From Neelides folsomi (taxonomy: Eukaryota; Arthropoda; Collembola; Neelipleona; Neelidae), in the NCBI GenBank assembly GCA_034687125.1, contig JAQGBZ010000326.1, positions 1 to 64,000 on the forward strand: a DNA stretch of 64,000 bases, given 5' to 3'. A model generated the notes under the pieces. The model was not told the origin of the DNA. It searched no databases and saw nothing but the letters and a program-made list of their open reading frames with translations. The translations under genes and the position numbers were made by a program. Shown one piece after another: positions 23,480-37,200 of this stretch (position 1 is its first letter; each line of letters begins with the position of its first letter).

Positions 23480-23883
23480 TTATCTATTCTCACCATATGG
23501 AAATGCTCCAAAAATCATTTTTGGAAATTTCAAATAAGTTTGAAAGCCAATTGGATTCTCAAATTGTTTGGATTGTGGCAAATTAGTTGATTCGCACAAA
23601 GTTTGGTATGTATCTTTTTCAACAAGGCTTGAAATCCCGGTCCTCGTTGATGATTCCTGAGATTCAGAGTTTTTATTAAAAAGATTGAGAGTTAAATATT
23701 TTTATACATAATATCTAAACACCTAAATAGGATACATAATGCATTTAATAGTAATTTATTCAATAATATATGCAAGTTAATATTTATGCAGTATTCAAGT
23801 ATCACCTCGACAAGAGGTCCTTCCCAATAGGCGAACATCTTAATATCTCCAGATTTTAAATCTCGACATGTAAGGTTACTCAT
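23480..23883 (-). CDS. Small two-exon gene, product not recognised
   Basis: Two exons join in phase 0: 23883-23806 and 23656-23480, encoding 84 residues. The first exon reads MSNLTCRDLKSGDIKMFAYW and GPLVE; the second contains EKDTYQTLCESTNLPQSKQF and ends IFGAFPYGENR. Donor (GTGATA) and acceptor (CTCAG) are reasonable. There is no signal peptide or membrane segment. A stop lies just upstream of the ATG, so no larger protein is formed in this frame. Both exons have a protein-like composition, but I know no family for it; it could also be the 3' end of a gene with exons at 24003-24315. Confidence 0.4.
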
Positions 23884-24002
23884 TTAACCCTACAGCAATT
23901 TAAAAATTTAAAGTTTAAATTTACGAAAAACGCCACATTTACATATGTATTGTACAGTGTATGAAATTGTTAGATTAAAGTTATTATTATAATGTACATA
24001 TC

Positions 24003-24315
24003 TTAACTATTTTGTATAACTTGATTGTCAAAGGTGGAAAAGGTGGTTGCTAGTCCATACTTTGAATCAGAGCTAGGATCATTGTAATGGCCATTATACA
24101 ATTCGTAGTAAAATTTGTTTTTCGATTCCATTATGCTCATACACAGTCTCTTTTTTGAATGCAATCGTTGTAAAAAAGACCGAAACATTTGGCTTCTTTC
24201 TTTTCACAACTTTCGTAGATTTCATCGTAAAATTGATAGCTAACTGTTTAGTTAATTCTTCTTTAATGTAAAATATTTCGTCAACTTGATTAAATTCAAA
24301 ATTTCCAATTTCCAT
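24003..24315 (-). CDS. Possible broken or unannotated coding segment
   Basis: Two protein-like frames overlap on the same strand. The first (24315-24094) reads MEIGNFEFNQVDEIFYIKEE and continues to HNGIEKQ; the second (24188-24003) contains KNKFYYELYNGHYNDPSSDS and ends FDNQVIQNS. A one-base shift at the AAAAA run near 24125 would join them into one reading of about 105 residues. That would fit either a pseudogene or an indel in the assembly; one of the frames may also be chance. No family recognised. Confidence 0.25.
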
Positions 24316-24370
24316 CCTAAGGTTAACTGCTAATCTAATAATTATGACTTGCTTTATAAACTATAATTTA

Positions 24371-24495
24371 TTCACAAGTAACTTGCACTTGAGCCCATCA
24401 TGTGCATTAAAAAATTCTCAGTTTAGTTGGTAACAAAATTTAAATAATGCAGACGCAGGGGCCATCCTAAAACTCAAGTGCAAGTTGCTTGTGAA
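24371..24495. mobile_element. Small palindromic MITE
   Basis: Inverted ends TTCACAAGTAACTTGCACTT (24371-24393 arm) and its complement at 24473-24495 match over 23 bases with one mismatch, with weaker pairing outside. About 80 bases of core hold no frame. A clean target duplication is not visible (TTA on the left, TGA on the right). It lies in the promoter region of SCYL2. Confidence 0.65.
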
Positions 24496-24717
24496 TGAAC
24501 TAACAATTATTATAACACCGTTTATATTTGTTTAAATACGAATGCATTTGCACATCATCATTTAACCGCATATCTTCAATATGTATCGCTTTTCCTTATG
24601 TCTCAACGGCTTCGAACGCATGAACATCTATGGTTTGGTATGAAGTGGCTCTAAATTTAAACCAAAAAGGATTTTAATTTATAGCAACCTGTTCTCGTCA
24701 CCGCCCTCGGCCCCGAT

Positions 24718-27703
24718 ATGGCCATGGAGAGCGTGATGAACCGACTGAGAAATACAGTCGTCACCGTCACATCGACTGTCTCATCACTTTCGGTTGTCCT
24801 CCCAGGGAATCCAGTAACAAGAGACTTTGAGCTCACTGAACACATTGCATCTGCTGGGCCAGGTAAAAATACCAAGAAACTTCAGAAACTTCTTCGCAAT
24901 AATTAACCATTATTTGGTTGAATTTATAAATATTATCTTAAATATTAAGATCTTCATTGGAAAATATTTTCCGCTGTGAAGAAATCGACAAAGCAAGAGG
25001 CATCCGTTTTTCTTTTTGAAAAAAAGTCAATAGATAAATTGGATAAACGAGATCGAGAAGCCTTGATTGAAGCTCTCAAACGGGGAGTTCAACAATTAAC
25101 AAAGCTCAAACATCCCAGATTTTTAACTATCCAACATCCTTTAGAAGAATCAAGGTTTGTTGAACTGCTCATTTTATAAAATCTACAATACTCTATGATA
25201 TTTTAAATATTGTTATAATAAATTATTTTGTTTTGACAGAGATAGTCTTGCATTTGCAACAGAACCTGTTTTCGCCTCCTTAGCCAATGTGTTCGGAAAT
25301 CTCGATAATTTTCCTTCAAACCTTGCTGGAAAAATTAATAAATATGAATTAAGCGAAATGGAAATAAAATACGGAGTTCTTCAAGTCGCAGACGGCCTTG
25401 GATTTCTCCACAACGATGCTCGACTATTGCATGGAAATCTCTGTCCGGAGTCAATTCTCATTAATAATCAAGGTGCTTGGAAAATAGGAGGTCTCGACTT
25501 CTCTCTCCCATTGGTAAAAAAAGAATATTTCACTGCCAAAATTCGATACGATAAAAATTTACAATGTATTTCATTACTTGTTCAGGGAACAACTGGTTCG
25601 GTGGAAATTCGGGAAGAATTTCAAAATTACGATTTTGCAGCTCCTGAAATGAGTAAAGGTAAAGCAGTAGCTGCAAGCGATCTTCTTTCACTTGGGCTAA
25701 TCACATACGCTGGTTTTAATGGTGGTAAAAGTTTATTACCTTGTGGAGGTGCTGCACAATCTTCAAGACTCAATGTTAGCAAGGTAAAAAACTAAAAAAA
25801 CCTTCCTTAAACTTCAGAAAAAGTTTTATTTATTATCTTTTTTTGGATTTGGTTAGTTGAAGAATTTATCCTACAACTCGCTTTCATCAATACCAACTGA
25901 CATGAGAGATTTAACAAAAAGACTTTTAGCATTCGAACCTGAAGCTCGACCTTTTCCTCATGAATTCACACAAGTATTGGAAATAAACGAAATCCTTTAT
26001 TATTATATTAATGAGCAATTAGGTTTTTATTTAACATTTTAATTAATGTTATTTTATAGTTAGAAGCAGATGAAGGCGTGAAAACTCTTCGTTACTTGGA
26101 TTCACTCTTCCAGTGGGATAATCTTCAAAAAAGCAAATTTTACAAACAACTCCCTGACCTTCTTCCCCGGCTTCCACATCGACTTAAAGTTCAAAGGTTA
26201 ACAACGTTCATGCTTAACAATTCTTCCAAGTTTCTCATTAAAAGAGATCTAAAATCGAATGTTTTATCATTTTAGACTTGTCTCTACATTGGCACAAGAA
26301 TTTGTAAATCCGCCAATGGTTCCTTTCGTTCTTCCAAGCGTTCTCAAGATTTCTGAAGAAGCGAATGAGGAAGAATATATTACTCATATTCTTCCTCATA
26401 TTCGTCAAGCCGTCAAACTTCGGGAACCAGTTCAGGTAATTTAAATCCATGATTTAGGTATTTTCTCATATTTTTGAAATGTATAATATACAGAGTAATT
26501 AATATCTTAATTAATTGTTTATTTATATGGTTAGGTTCTTCTTGTGTTAATGCAAAGCATGGACTTGCTTCTCCAGAAAACTCCTGCAGATATAACGAAA
26601 TCAGATCTCCTTCCACTTATTTATGGAGCGCTTGAGGTAATTATTCAAGCAGCATTTTTAATCATTGGGGAAATTGCATTGGGGAAATTGGGATATTGTA
26701 TTATATTAAAAAATTTTTCTTATAGTCCGACTCAGCTGGGGTTATTGAACGGACTCTCGTAATAATTCCAACAATAGCTCCCTTAATAGATTTTGCCAAT
26801 ATGAAAAATTCTCTTCTTCCTCGTCTTAAAAAAGTCACCTTACACACTCAACATCTTTCCGTAAGCTCTTGTTTAAAATGAAAATTTAAATTAATATTAC
26901 TTATTCGCTTTCATTGAATGGCTATAAAATTGATTCATTTTTTACATTTAGGTTCGAGTGAGCGCTCTTTTGTGCTTAGCTCGTATTCTTGACGGTCTTG
27001 ACCGTTGGCTTGTGATAGATTTTCTCCTTCCACTCCTAGCTGAAGTCCCAGCAAGGGATCCTGCAGTGATAATGGCCATACTTGGTATTAAAATATTTTG
27101 TCATATACTACATAATACGTCATAATGTCATATACCTAATCTAATTGTAATTTTTTTATTTTAATTGTAGGAATTTATAAAGTGGCAGTTGGTCATGGAA
27201 AAATTGGCTTATCGGCAGATCAAATAGCAACTCGAATTCTTCCTGCCCTTTGTCCTTTATCTGTTGAGTCCGGACTTTCGCCATCTCAATTTTCTCAGAT
27301 CATTTCGTTTATTAGGGAGTTAGTGAATAAAATTGAAAGCGAGCAAGGCGTTCGCCTTCAAGAAATCTCTTCGAATAATTCGAATGCTCCTTGGTCAGAC
27401 ACACCAATCAAACCAATGACCAAGGTTTCTCCTCCTACGCCTATTTCGTCTTCATTTGTATCACCAACAACGCCATCACAACCCTTTCAACCACCACAAA
27501 TGATTTCTCGATCGGGAGTTGGGACAGCAATGGGAGGAATTTCAATTGCTCCTTCGCCTATCTCTTACCAACCAACATTCCGAATGTCCGCACCAATTCC
27601 TCCTAATCTCACCACACCATCAGGAGGACCGATGAAGCTCACCAACTCTGGAACAAAAATATTGTCCAAATCTGAGATTGACGATTTCCTTAATTTTAAT
27701 TAA
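24718..27703 (+). CDS. SCYL2: SCY1-like pseudokinase 2 (SCYL2/CVAK104)
   Basis: Clathrin-coated-vesicle pseudokinase acting in trans-Golgi and endosome traffic. Ten exons, all phases matching: 24718-24862, 24950-25154, 25240-25783, 25857-25973, 26060-26196, 26276-26435, 26535-26636, 26726-26869, 26952-27084, 27171-27703; 739 residues (human about 930). N-terminus MESVMNRLRNTVVTVTSTV, then GNPVTRDFELTEHIAS and the pseudokinase domain with KHPRFLTIQHPLEESR, FATEPVFASLANVFGN and HGNLCPESILIN. The catalytic loop is HGN not HRD and the magnesium motif is GLDFS not DFG, as in the family. HEAT-like repeats follow (EFVNPPMVPFVLPSVLKISE, MDLLLQKTPADI). The Pro/Ser-rich tail is short and ends SEIDDFLNFN. 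An AATAAA lies at 27866. Confidence 0.96.
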
Positions 27704-28560
27704 CAATCGAATGTTCTATTAAGCTATTCTGAATTTACAAGTTCGCTTCGACTTTTCTTTATATTTACAGAATGCTTCGTAACCAATTAATTTTGTCAGT
27801 ATAAAGTTATAAAGCTTTAATTTTATTCATTTTAATGTTATTTTAAACGAATTTTTAACTTCCGAAATAAAAATATTCAATTTTATAAGAACTAAAATTG
27901 TCGGGTAATTTTGTTTAATTCGACAATATGTAATTTATTTACCATATCTTCATATCCTGTCTCACTTGGCTCAAAAATCTTGGCTACAGTTCTCAACGAT
28001 CAATGCGGATGTTAGAAGTTAGGATTTAATGAATGAACTAACAATAAAATTCATCTTACGACGTATTAAATTCCTTGTTCGTAGAATACAATAAAATCTT
28101 GTAAAACTGGGAAAATATTATGGATACTCCAACTGTGAGATAAAATAACAAAAAAAGTAAGTAGTGGAATGTTGATGGAATTGAGAGTGAAACAAGTTTT
28201 AAACGAAAACATCTTCATAATTCAATTCTAATACCCTAGGTCGGAATTTTGAGGTCAATACTATTGCAGCTTAAGATGTATGATCCACCCTATCTTGACC
28301 ATGTTAATTCTCGACACTTGAATCTAAAAATTACTATAATGGAGCTTAGTGTAGAATTTTTATTGAAGCGAAAAAATGTCATTGCTGATAAGTATAAAAG
28401 AAGGTACACATAAGGTTTAAGACTCTAGTACGGATTAGCAAGCAGGTGGACTGTGATATTATTATTTTACAATTAATTTCTAAATTATACATTTAAATTC
28501 GTAAACGATAAGTAATAAGTCTATCTTTAGTCGATGATAGTTTGTAATTTTTGAAGTAAA
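27704..28560. other. Spacer between SCYL2 and protease 2
   Basis: SCYL2 3' untranslated region with its AATAAA (27866), then the promoter of protease 2 with TATAAAAG at 28393. No other frame or repeat recognised. Confidence 0.45.
28393..28400 (+). promoter_or_regulatory. TATA box of serine protease 2
   Basis: TATAAAAG in the context GATAAGTATAAAAGAAGG, 168 bases before the ATG at 28561, mirroring the element before the paralogue. Confidence 0.55.
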
Positions 28561-30180
<1,620 letters not shown>

Positions 30181-30299
30181 TTTTAATTTTCAATTGCTTG
30201 TGAGGCAAAAAATATTATAGGGTAATAATGTACAATATAGTAACGTTATCTCTAAAAAAATAAATCGAAAAAAATAGTTATAAAAAATCGCATGTTCAA

Positions 30300-31230
30300 G
30301 AGAATCAGATGTCATCGGGCGTCCCACATAATTAGGCCGCTATTCACGCAGTGAGACATTACATGAATATAGAATCGTCAGAGCCTCGTATCTTGGTGAA
30401 ATTGGACTTCAAAAATGCATTCAACATGATACAAAGGGACAAGATGTTGAATGTCATTTTCCAATCGTCTCCGGGAATTTATCCTCTTACTTACCAATCA
30501 TACCGCAACTCTTCTATTCTAAATTATGGTTCAGGAAAAATCAAGTCGCAGCGCGGATGTCAACAGGGTCATTGCGGTGCTCGAGTGGACTAATTTGGAT
30601 TTTATGGACTCAGTTGTAGGAGAAGCACAGGAAAATTTCCTCGTCATTCGGCAATTAATGATTTAATCAAAAGACCTCTCGTGGATAACTGTGGTATCCC
30701 AGTTATCCTCGAGCCGCCCGGAATTTGTCATAATGATGGCAAGAGACCAGATGGAATTTCGCTTATTCCAAGGAAAAGGGGTAAATGTCTAGTGTGGGAT
30801 TCGACACTTGTTGGCATTTACGCGGCTTCCTACATTGCTCATTCATTTCATACGGTTGGACATGCGGCAAAAATGGCGGAAGATAAGAAGACCAAAAAAT
30901 ACTCGAGTCTCCTCTCTTCTTACATTTTTGTTCCTTTTGCAATCGAAACATCCGGGACATTGAGATCTGAGGCATATTCCTTAATTTCTGAAATTGGCCA
31001 CAATTTGACAAAGGAGACTGGAGAAAAAAGATCAGCGGAGTATTTGAAGCAGTCAATTTCCATTGCAATTCAACGTGGCAACTCGGCTTCAGAACCTTTT
31101 CAACCTCAAAATCACTTGGGGAACTATTCAAATTAATTTAATAAATTCAAATACTCGCGCGCTGACTCGTGATTGTTTACGGCGTGTTTATTTACAACGT
31201 GTTTGTTTACGGCGTGATTGTAACCAAATT
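30300..31230 (+). mobile_element. Reverse-transcriptase polyprotein remnant
   Basis: Two decayed pieces of one retroelement polyprotein on the plus strand. 30351-30593 carries RT palm-like sequence (ILVKLDFKNAFNMIQRDKML, PLTYQSYRNSS, SQRGCQQG). 30681-31136 carries the conserved segment found downstream of RT in many invertebrate elements (GKRPDGISLIPRKRGKCLVW, FVPFAIETSGT, SISIAIQRGN). The RT catalytic YADD box is missing, the two pieces are separated by stops, and no long terminal repeats were found. A short run of GTGTTT(A/G)TTTAC units follows at 31175-31225. Confidence 0.75.
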
Positions 31231-32320
31231 GTGAAATTTAAATAATTTTTCAATGTGTTAAATTAATTAATGAACATGAAATAGTAATAAATATATAATA
31301 ATAACCAGTTTAGCTAATGTTGAATATGGTTTCTATCGAAATATTTCCTAATGAGTTTACAAAATTTTAATTTTATAATTTTGTAACTTCTCTTTATCCC
31401 AAATTAAAATTAGATAAAAATTCAATCTCTATCATTCACTAGTTAACTTTTATAAACATAAATAATTTAGAACTTAAAATTACTTGGTAAACTTAAATAA
31501 TCTTAACAATCAAAGAAAAAGACAACTAAATCTTACAGAAACCTCAAGAATCAAAGTTAAATTATTAACAAAAAATGTTCGACCGTACACTGATGTCAAA
31601 AATAATACATATTTATATAATTTATAACCTCATTGGATATGTAAGATATTTTCGAATAGATTATTTATTATTATACCAAGAAAAGAAACAATTTGAAATC
31701 AATTATGCAGTTTTTGTGACCATATTCACGACAATTCTATGCGAATCTATAAGTTACAGATATTTTTCTCACTTTAATTTATTTTCAGCGCGTTAAAATT
31801 ATATCTTTTCAGTTAAATCATATTTATTTAATAAAAATTCAAGTAATTTGGGTTAATAAAACCTTAACATTTTTACTGACGTAACGGTGACGTTTAAAAT
31901 ATTGTTATTTTAAAATCAACAAACTTCTAAACTGGTTATTACATTCACGCCTTATGTAAAAATAGTAATAAATGAAATGTTTATGGAAAAAAATAAATAA
32001 ATTGAACTAATATGATTCTTAAAAACATTGATAGGTGACAACACTATATTGTTCTAAATGCCCCAAAGCTAATAATTAAAATTTCTTAAAAGAAATAAAC
32101 AAAAACGCCAACTAAATTTTTTATTATTACAATGTGACGGTAAGTCTAATTGTATAATTACTTAAATAAGATTTAACATTGTCGTTTTAGTAAAGTAGGA
32201 AAAGAAGAAATAAAATAATATTTATTTTCATCCTTTTAAAGATTACCTGTAAAGGTATGCTTAATTATTCTATCAAATTCTAACTATTAAATATTAGTAT
32301 CAAATATTAATATGTTCATT
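31231..32320. other. AT-rich spacer
   Basis: Nothing beyond low-complexity AT-rich DNA. The frame at 31575-31796 (+) has random-like composition. Confidence 0.45.
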
Positions 32321-33494
32321 TTAAATTGTATCAATTATAACAGGGCTATTGCATACGACTTTGTTACGATGTTCACATTTAAGAGTTACGCTGTCAAACG
32401 CCGCTCCTTGTGCACATTCTTTGATAGCAAAAGTTCCTCTCGTGCACTCATAAAATTTAGTACATGATTCGGGATGCGGGGTCAAATATTCCCAAGTTTC
32501 TTCACATCCCCAAGATTGCCAATCTGCTCTATTCTCACTGCAGTCCACATTGGCAGCAAAGTCACAGAAAAATCCAATTTGATTCAACAAAGTTCCAGGT
32601 GGGCATTTGAAACTGTGAGATATCCCATTACTGCAAATTTCATAACTCTGACAATCCTTAGAACTAAATCTTCCATTCACCTCACATTTTTTCACCTTTG
32701 GTTTGATTCCGTCTCGTTTCTTAATTGCATGAGTTTCTTCATTATAAATTTCCCTTTTCGATCTTTTCCCTTGACAGTCGACATTATATGGAAAATCACA
32801 GTTTAAAATCTTTGGATTAAAAACAGTCCCAGGTCCACAGGGTCTTATGAATTTTCTTCCTCCATCACATTGAATGTAATGAGAACATGAATCTGGCGAC
32901 GGGTAAAGTCCGGATTTCTCGCATCTAAAATCTGAAGCAGAACTGCTAGAACCTAGTGCTCTTTGGTTAATCATCATTGTTCTATCTGGAGATTTTGATA
33001 CTGGAGTGGAAAGTTTTGGCGGAGCGTTTAATCTAAAAGTAGTTGGAGGTGAATAAGTTGTTGTATTTGGAATTGAATAAGTAGTTGGAATCTTTGTTGT
33101 TCCCGAAGTACGATAAGGTCTAGTGGTTCTAGGCGTCCGAGTTGTTAAAAGAGTAGGCCTTGCGTTCGGGTTTGATATAATGCGCTCTTTAATCTCACTT
33201 GATTGAGCTTCATCATCCTCCTCCTTGGAATTTGAAATTAAAGCGTGTTCATTTTTAGAAACTACAGTAAAAGATATAATTAAAATATTATCAAAAGGTT
33301 GTGCTATCAGGTAAATTAAAATTGATTAGATGGCCAATACCTGAAAAACGAGGAATAACTAAAGAGCTGGATCTTGGTTTTCCTAATAACTCAGTTTTGT
33401 TATAAACTTTTCCAATACTTTTAATCCGAGGGACATTCCAACATTGGCCATTTTCCAAGAAAGAAAATGCAATGATTATAGCCAAGATCTTCAT
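32321..33494 (-). CDS. Secreted peritrophin with three chitin-binding (CBM14) domains
   Basis: Structural protein of the peritrophic matrix or cuticle. Two exons, 33494-33341 and 33261-32321, joined in phase 1; 364 residues. Signal peptide MKILAIIIAFSFLENGQC. A linker of about 130 residues is rich in Thr, Pro and Arg (TTRTPRTTRPYRTSGTTK), a likely O-glycosylated region. Three type-2 chitin-binding domains follow, each with six cysteines: CEKSGLYPSPDSCSHYIQC to VDC, CEVNGRFSSKDCQSYEIC to VDC, and CEETWEYLTPHPESC to VVC. A dibasic KRSKRE site lies between domains 1 and 2. An upstream in-frame ATG at 33527 would add MNAEEERKRLI before the signal peptide and is less likely to be the start. Confidence 0.9.
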
Positions 33495-34272
33495 TATTAA
33501 ACGTTTTCTTTCCTCTTCTGCATTCATTGCTAAACTGGTCAACACTGAAAAATTTATGATACGTCTGTCTGGGTTGTCTGCATGAATTGAACTTGTGTGA
33601 ACTTGGTGAAATGTATGTATCAATACAAATATAGAGTAGATATAATATCAATATGAGGATAATAATAAATTATTTTTTCTAACTTGACAGTTTTACAATA
33701 TTGTAAATGTACATGATAATTTTGCCAATGATCAAAGTAAGAGGAAGTATGTGGTCTTTGATTAAATACCACAATTGTGCAAAAAATTAAGAACGCCACG
33801 AAGAGCGGAAACTTATTTGTGTGAAATGAGAACAGAGGAAATCGATAAGAATAAATATTTGATATATTAAAGAAAATTAAACGCATAAACTGGCGACACA
33901 ATTTATATTAAAGAAAAAATACAATTTAAGCGATTAATAAACTTGACATTAAATATTATGTAAACCGATAAAGATAAAATGAAATATTTGTCCATTTCTT
34001 GACAATACCTAATAAATATGAGGTACAAAAGATTAAGAAATAATGCATTTGTTGTGACAAAATAATAAAATAAGGTGCATGAATAGTTTACGATGATTTT
34101 ATATCAGTAAATAAAAGACTATAACTGTATTCAGCATTCTATATTATTGATGAAATAATAATAATATTGTTCACAATATGTATTTAATTTATAATAATTA
34201 AATTAAATTATCATATTAAAAAATGGATTTAGAATAAATTGATTTCAAGTTTATTCGATAAATTTCTTTTTC
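33495..34272. other. Spacer between peritrophin and LTN1
   Basis: Promoter side of peritrophin and 3' flank of LTN1. The minus-strand frame 33620-33901 is not protein-like. Nothing else recognised. Confidence 0.4.
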
Positions 34273-37200
34273 TTAAAAGATATTCCGGCAGAGTGGACAT
34301 TCCGATTTGTTGCTCGTGTTAAACCATTTGTACTATTAAAAGTAAATAAATATTTTATAACAGCCGCTATCGCTTAATCATAAATATGTATTTTATGCTA
34401 TTGCCACTAAAACTAAAATAATATTTTCGTGTTTTACCAAACATGCAGCATGGAATTTCTTTTTGCATATCTTGCATGCAATTTTAGGCAATTGCTTCGT
34501 CAAATGATGAAGTACAAAGAAGCAAATAGCACACTCGTCCACATCCTTGTAAACCCCATCAAGATTCTCTTTCCATAGTTTTAAACCAGCAGCTAAGGAA
34601 TGTGAGCGAGCGTTGAGCAAGTGGCTAATTCTTGCGTGGAGCTTCTTGTCACTAATCTTCACCGTCACCGGCCCAAGTGGATGATTCAATGGAAGAGAAA
34701 TTGTGAGTGTGACGCTCGTCTCTTCAATCTTATATCTCGCCACGAGCTCATTACAACCAGGAAGACTTTGAACCTTAAAAAATCACAATCATACATTAAC
34801 ATTAATTCCATTTTGTGCAATTTGTGAATTAATTCACATTAATATTTTTCATTAATAATGTTTATAAATTCTTACAGTAACATTGTCAGCGTCGTTCCAA
34901 GTGACTTTCCCGAGTTCTTCAGCTGCAAGTCGAGCAGAGAGATAACGAACAACGAATTTCTCCACCGCCACTTTGTCTCTTTGACGTGTCAATTGAGTAT
35001 TCCACCACCAACGAACAACATAAGGGAGAACTCGTAAAGTACGAAGCAAAACAGCAAAAGTTAAATGGCACAATGAAGGAACTTCTGAAGGCGCAATTTG
35101 AAGTTTAGTGTCAAAATAGTTCTTCGGGTCATTGTCAAAATGTGGAAGAAGGACAAAAATCAATTTTCCAAGAAGTGTTGGTAGCAAATGTTCCTCCCTG
35201 TTAATAAAATACAAACACACCACTTAAAATTAAATAAACTCGTGCTTTTTTTATAACTATATAATAAAATTATTATTATATTAATATATTTTATAAATAA
35301 TTTAAAAGGATTTACTTTACAAACGAGGCAAATTCATTAGTAGATTGTATAGTTAACAATGCATCCCATGTGAGTAAATAAGTAATCCAAGCTTCCTTGT
35401 TCTCTTCTATATTCCCTTCAAGAGTTTCCAACTTCTTTGAATATTCTCGAATCAGCTCGTGCATCTCATACGGAATGAGCGGTAAATCCTCTTCATCGTT
35501 ACCCGACTCCGGTTTCGACTTGATCTTCTTTAAAACTTTGTAGGATGAAAGTTTGAAGTAAACTTCACTTCTTTTTCTAAGTGTGTTCGTAAACGCAGTT
35601 GCGATCTTCACCGGCAACGGTTCAATGAAAGAAAGTGTAGGGGAAGGAATTAAAGCCAAAACTTCACAAATGGCTTCGCTGCATCTTCCAGCATGGAAAT
35701 TTGGTCCCATTTGGGCCAATTGATCATAAAGGGCGTAAATCGACTGGTATAATGGGACTGAATGGAATTCGATGAATTCAACTGTGAATTCTGCGAATTT
35801 GCAACTTCGAACGATTTTGTTGATTAAACTCGTCGCTTTCCCCAATTGCATGATCCACAAGAGTTGGGAATTGTAAAGTTTAATTACTGCGTTGTTCACA
35901 ACTGGTCCTTCTTCCTTTGCTGGTGTTATATTGTAAAAATATTTAGTTTTCAATAACCATCCGGAAATCCAACAAGTAACAATTGAATGGAAACCTCCTT
36001 GGGGTGGTTCTTTCATCTCGGTATAAATCCTCAAGATTTCAATAGTGAGCTGAAGAATCCCAAACATTGAAATTTTCTGAGCCCAGGAAATGTCCTTGTA
36101 AAGACGATTGAATCCAAATGTTTCCGAATTGGCTTCCCTCATATCGCTCAAATATTTAATGATTTTATTTAAATTCCCATTCGTTTGAACATGAGAATTC
36201 TCAAATTTTGTTCTCAAAATGTAAGTGAAGATCTTTCGCGCATAAAGAATGAATCTCTCGTCTGATACTGAAACTTCTTCAAGTAATAAAAATTCATCCG
36301 GCATAAGCGGAACATCAAGGTCCAGTTTTTTGCATATGGATAAATAAATGTCCAGTGGAACTCTCGATGTCCAAATCGCATCGTTGGATTTCTCATACTT
36401 TTGTTCCACATTATCTCCAAATTCTTTCATCTTCTTTTCTATAGCCAAGCGTTCGACAAGATTTGGGAAAACTGATAAAAGTTCATCGTGGATGGAACTG
36501 AGGAGAGTCTTTGTGTACTTGGAAGATTCATATTTTGCCCAAATATCGCACATAGACAAAACATAAAGAACATTCAAAGTTGTAACAAATATTGAAAATT
36601 CCCCGTTTTCTTCATTTTTCTCTTCCAAAAGCCACAAGGCAATTTTAGAGTCAAAGACGCTTTTGATTAAGTGTTTGGAATTGAATAAATAATCAAAGTC
36701 CATGGGAGTTTCTGAATTTATAGTCGAAGAGTTGAAGGCGACATGAAGAAATATTGTGAAATTCTGTAATTTTGAATTTTCTAAACTCCAATTTTCGAAT
36801 TGAAGTTGATCGTCCAAAACGAATAAATCAGGGTCATCAATCAGGAAAGATTTTGCTACTTCGATTAATTTTTCGATTTTCCTCACTTCATTGCAAGATT
36901 CGAGGAAGGAGAGAAGGATTTGGTAAAGATGGGACCTTGACAAAATTTTCTTTTCCATTATAAAATGAAATAGCATAGCGAGCCTGTCACCTTCCTTTCC
37001 ATCATTCTCCCCCTCTTCGTCTCCCTCGGGTTTAAATGAATGGTGAAGGAGCGATTGAAAATGAAGTTTACATAAATGATCCAGCAAGGGAAGAAAATGG
37101 TGAAATCCTTCAAATTTAACTTCTCCTTTCCATTCCTCTTCGACTAAAACGTTGTATATAATGTTTGAAATTTTGTTCACCAATTTCAAATTTTCTCGAG

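Noticed and set aside
31575-31796. 73-residue plus-strand frame
   Set aside because: Ile/Tyr/Phe-rich composition expected of random AT-rich DNA.
34393-34437. Listerin apparently truncated in its RING (frame ends LVKHENIILVLVAIA)
   Set aside because: A final exon at 34332-34273 restores YKWF and CPLCR in phase, so the gene is intact.
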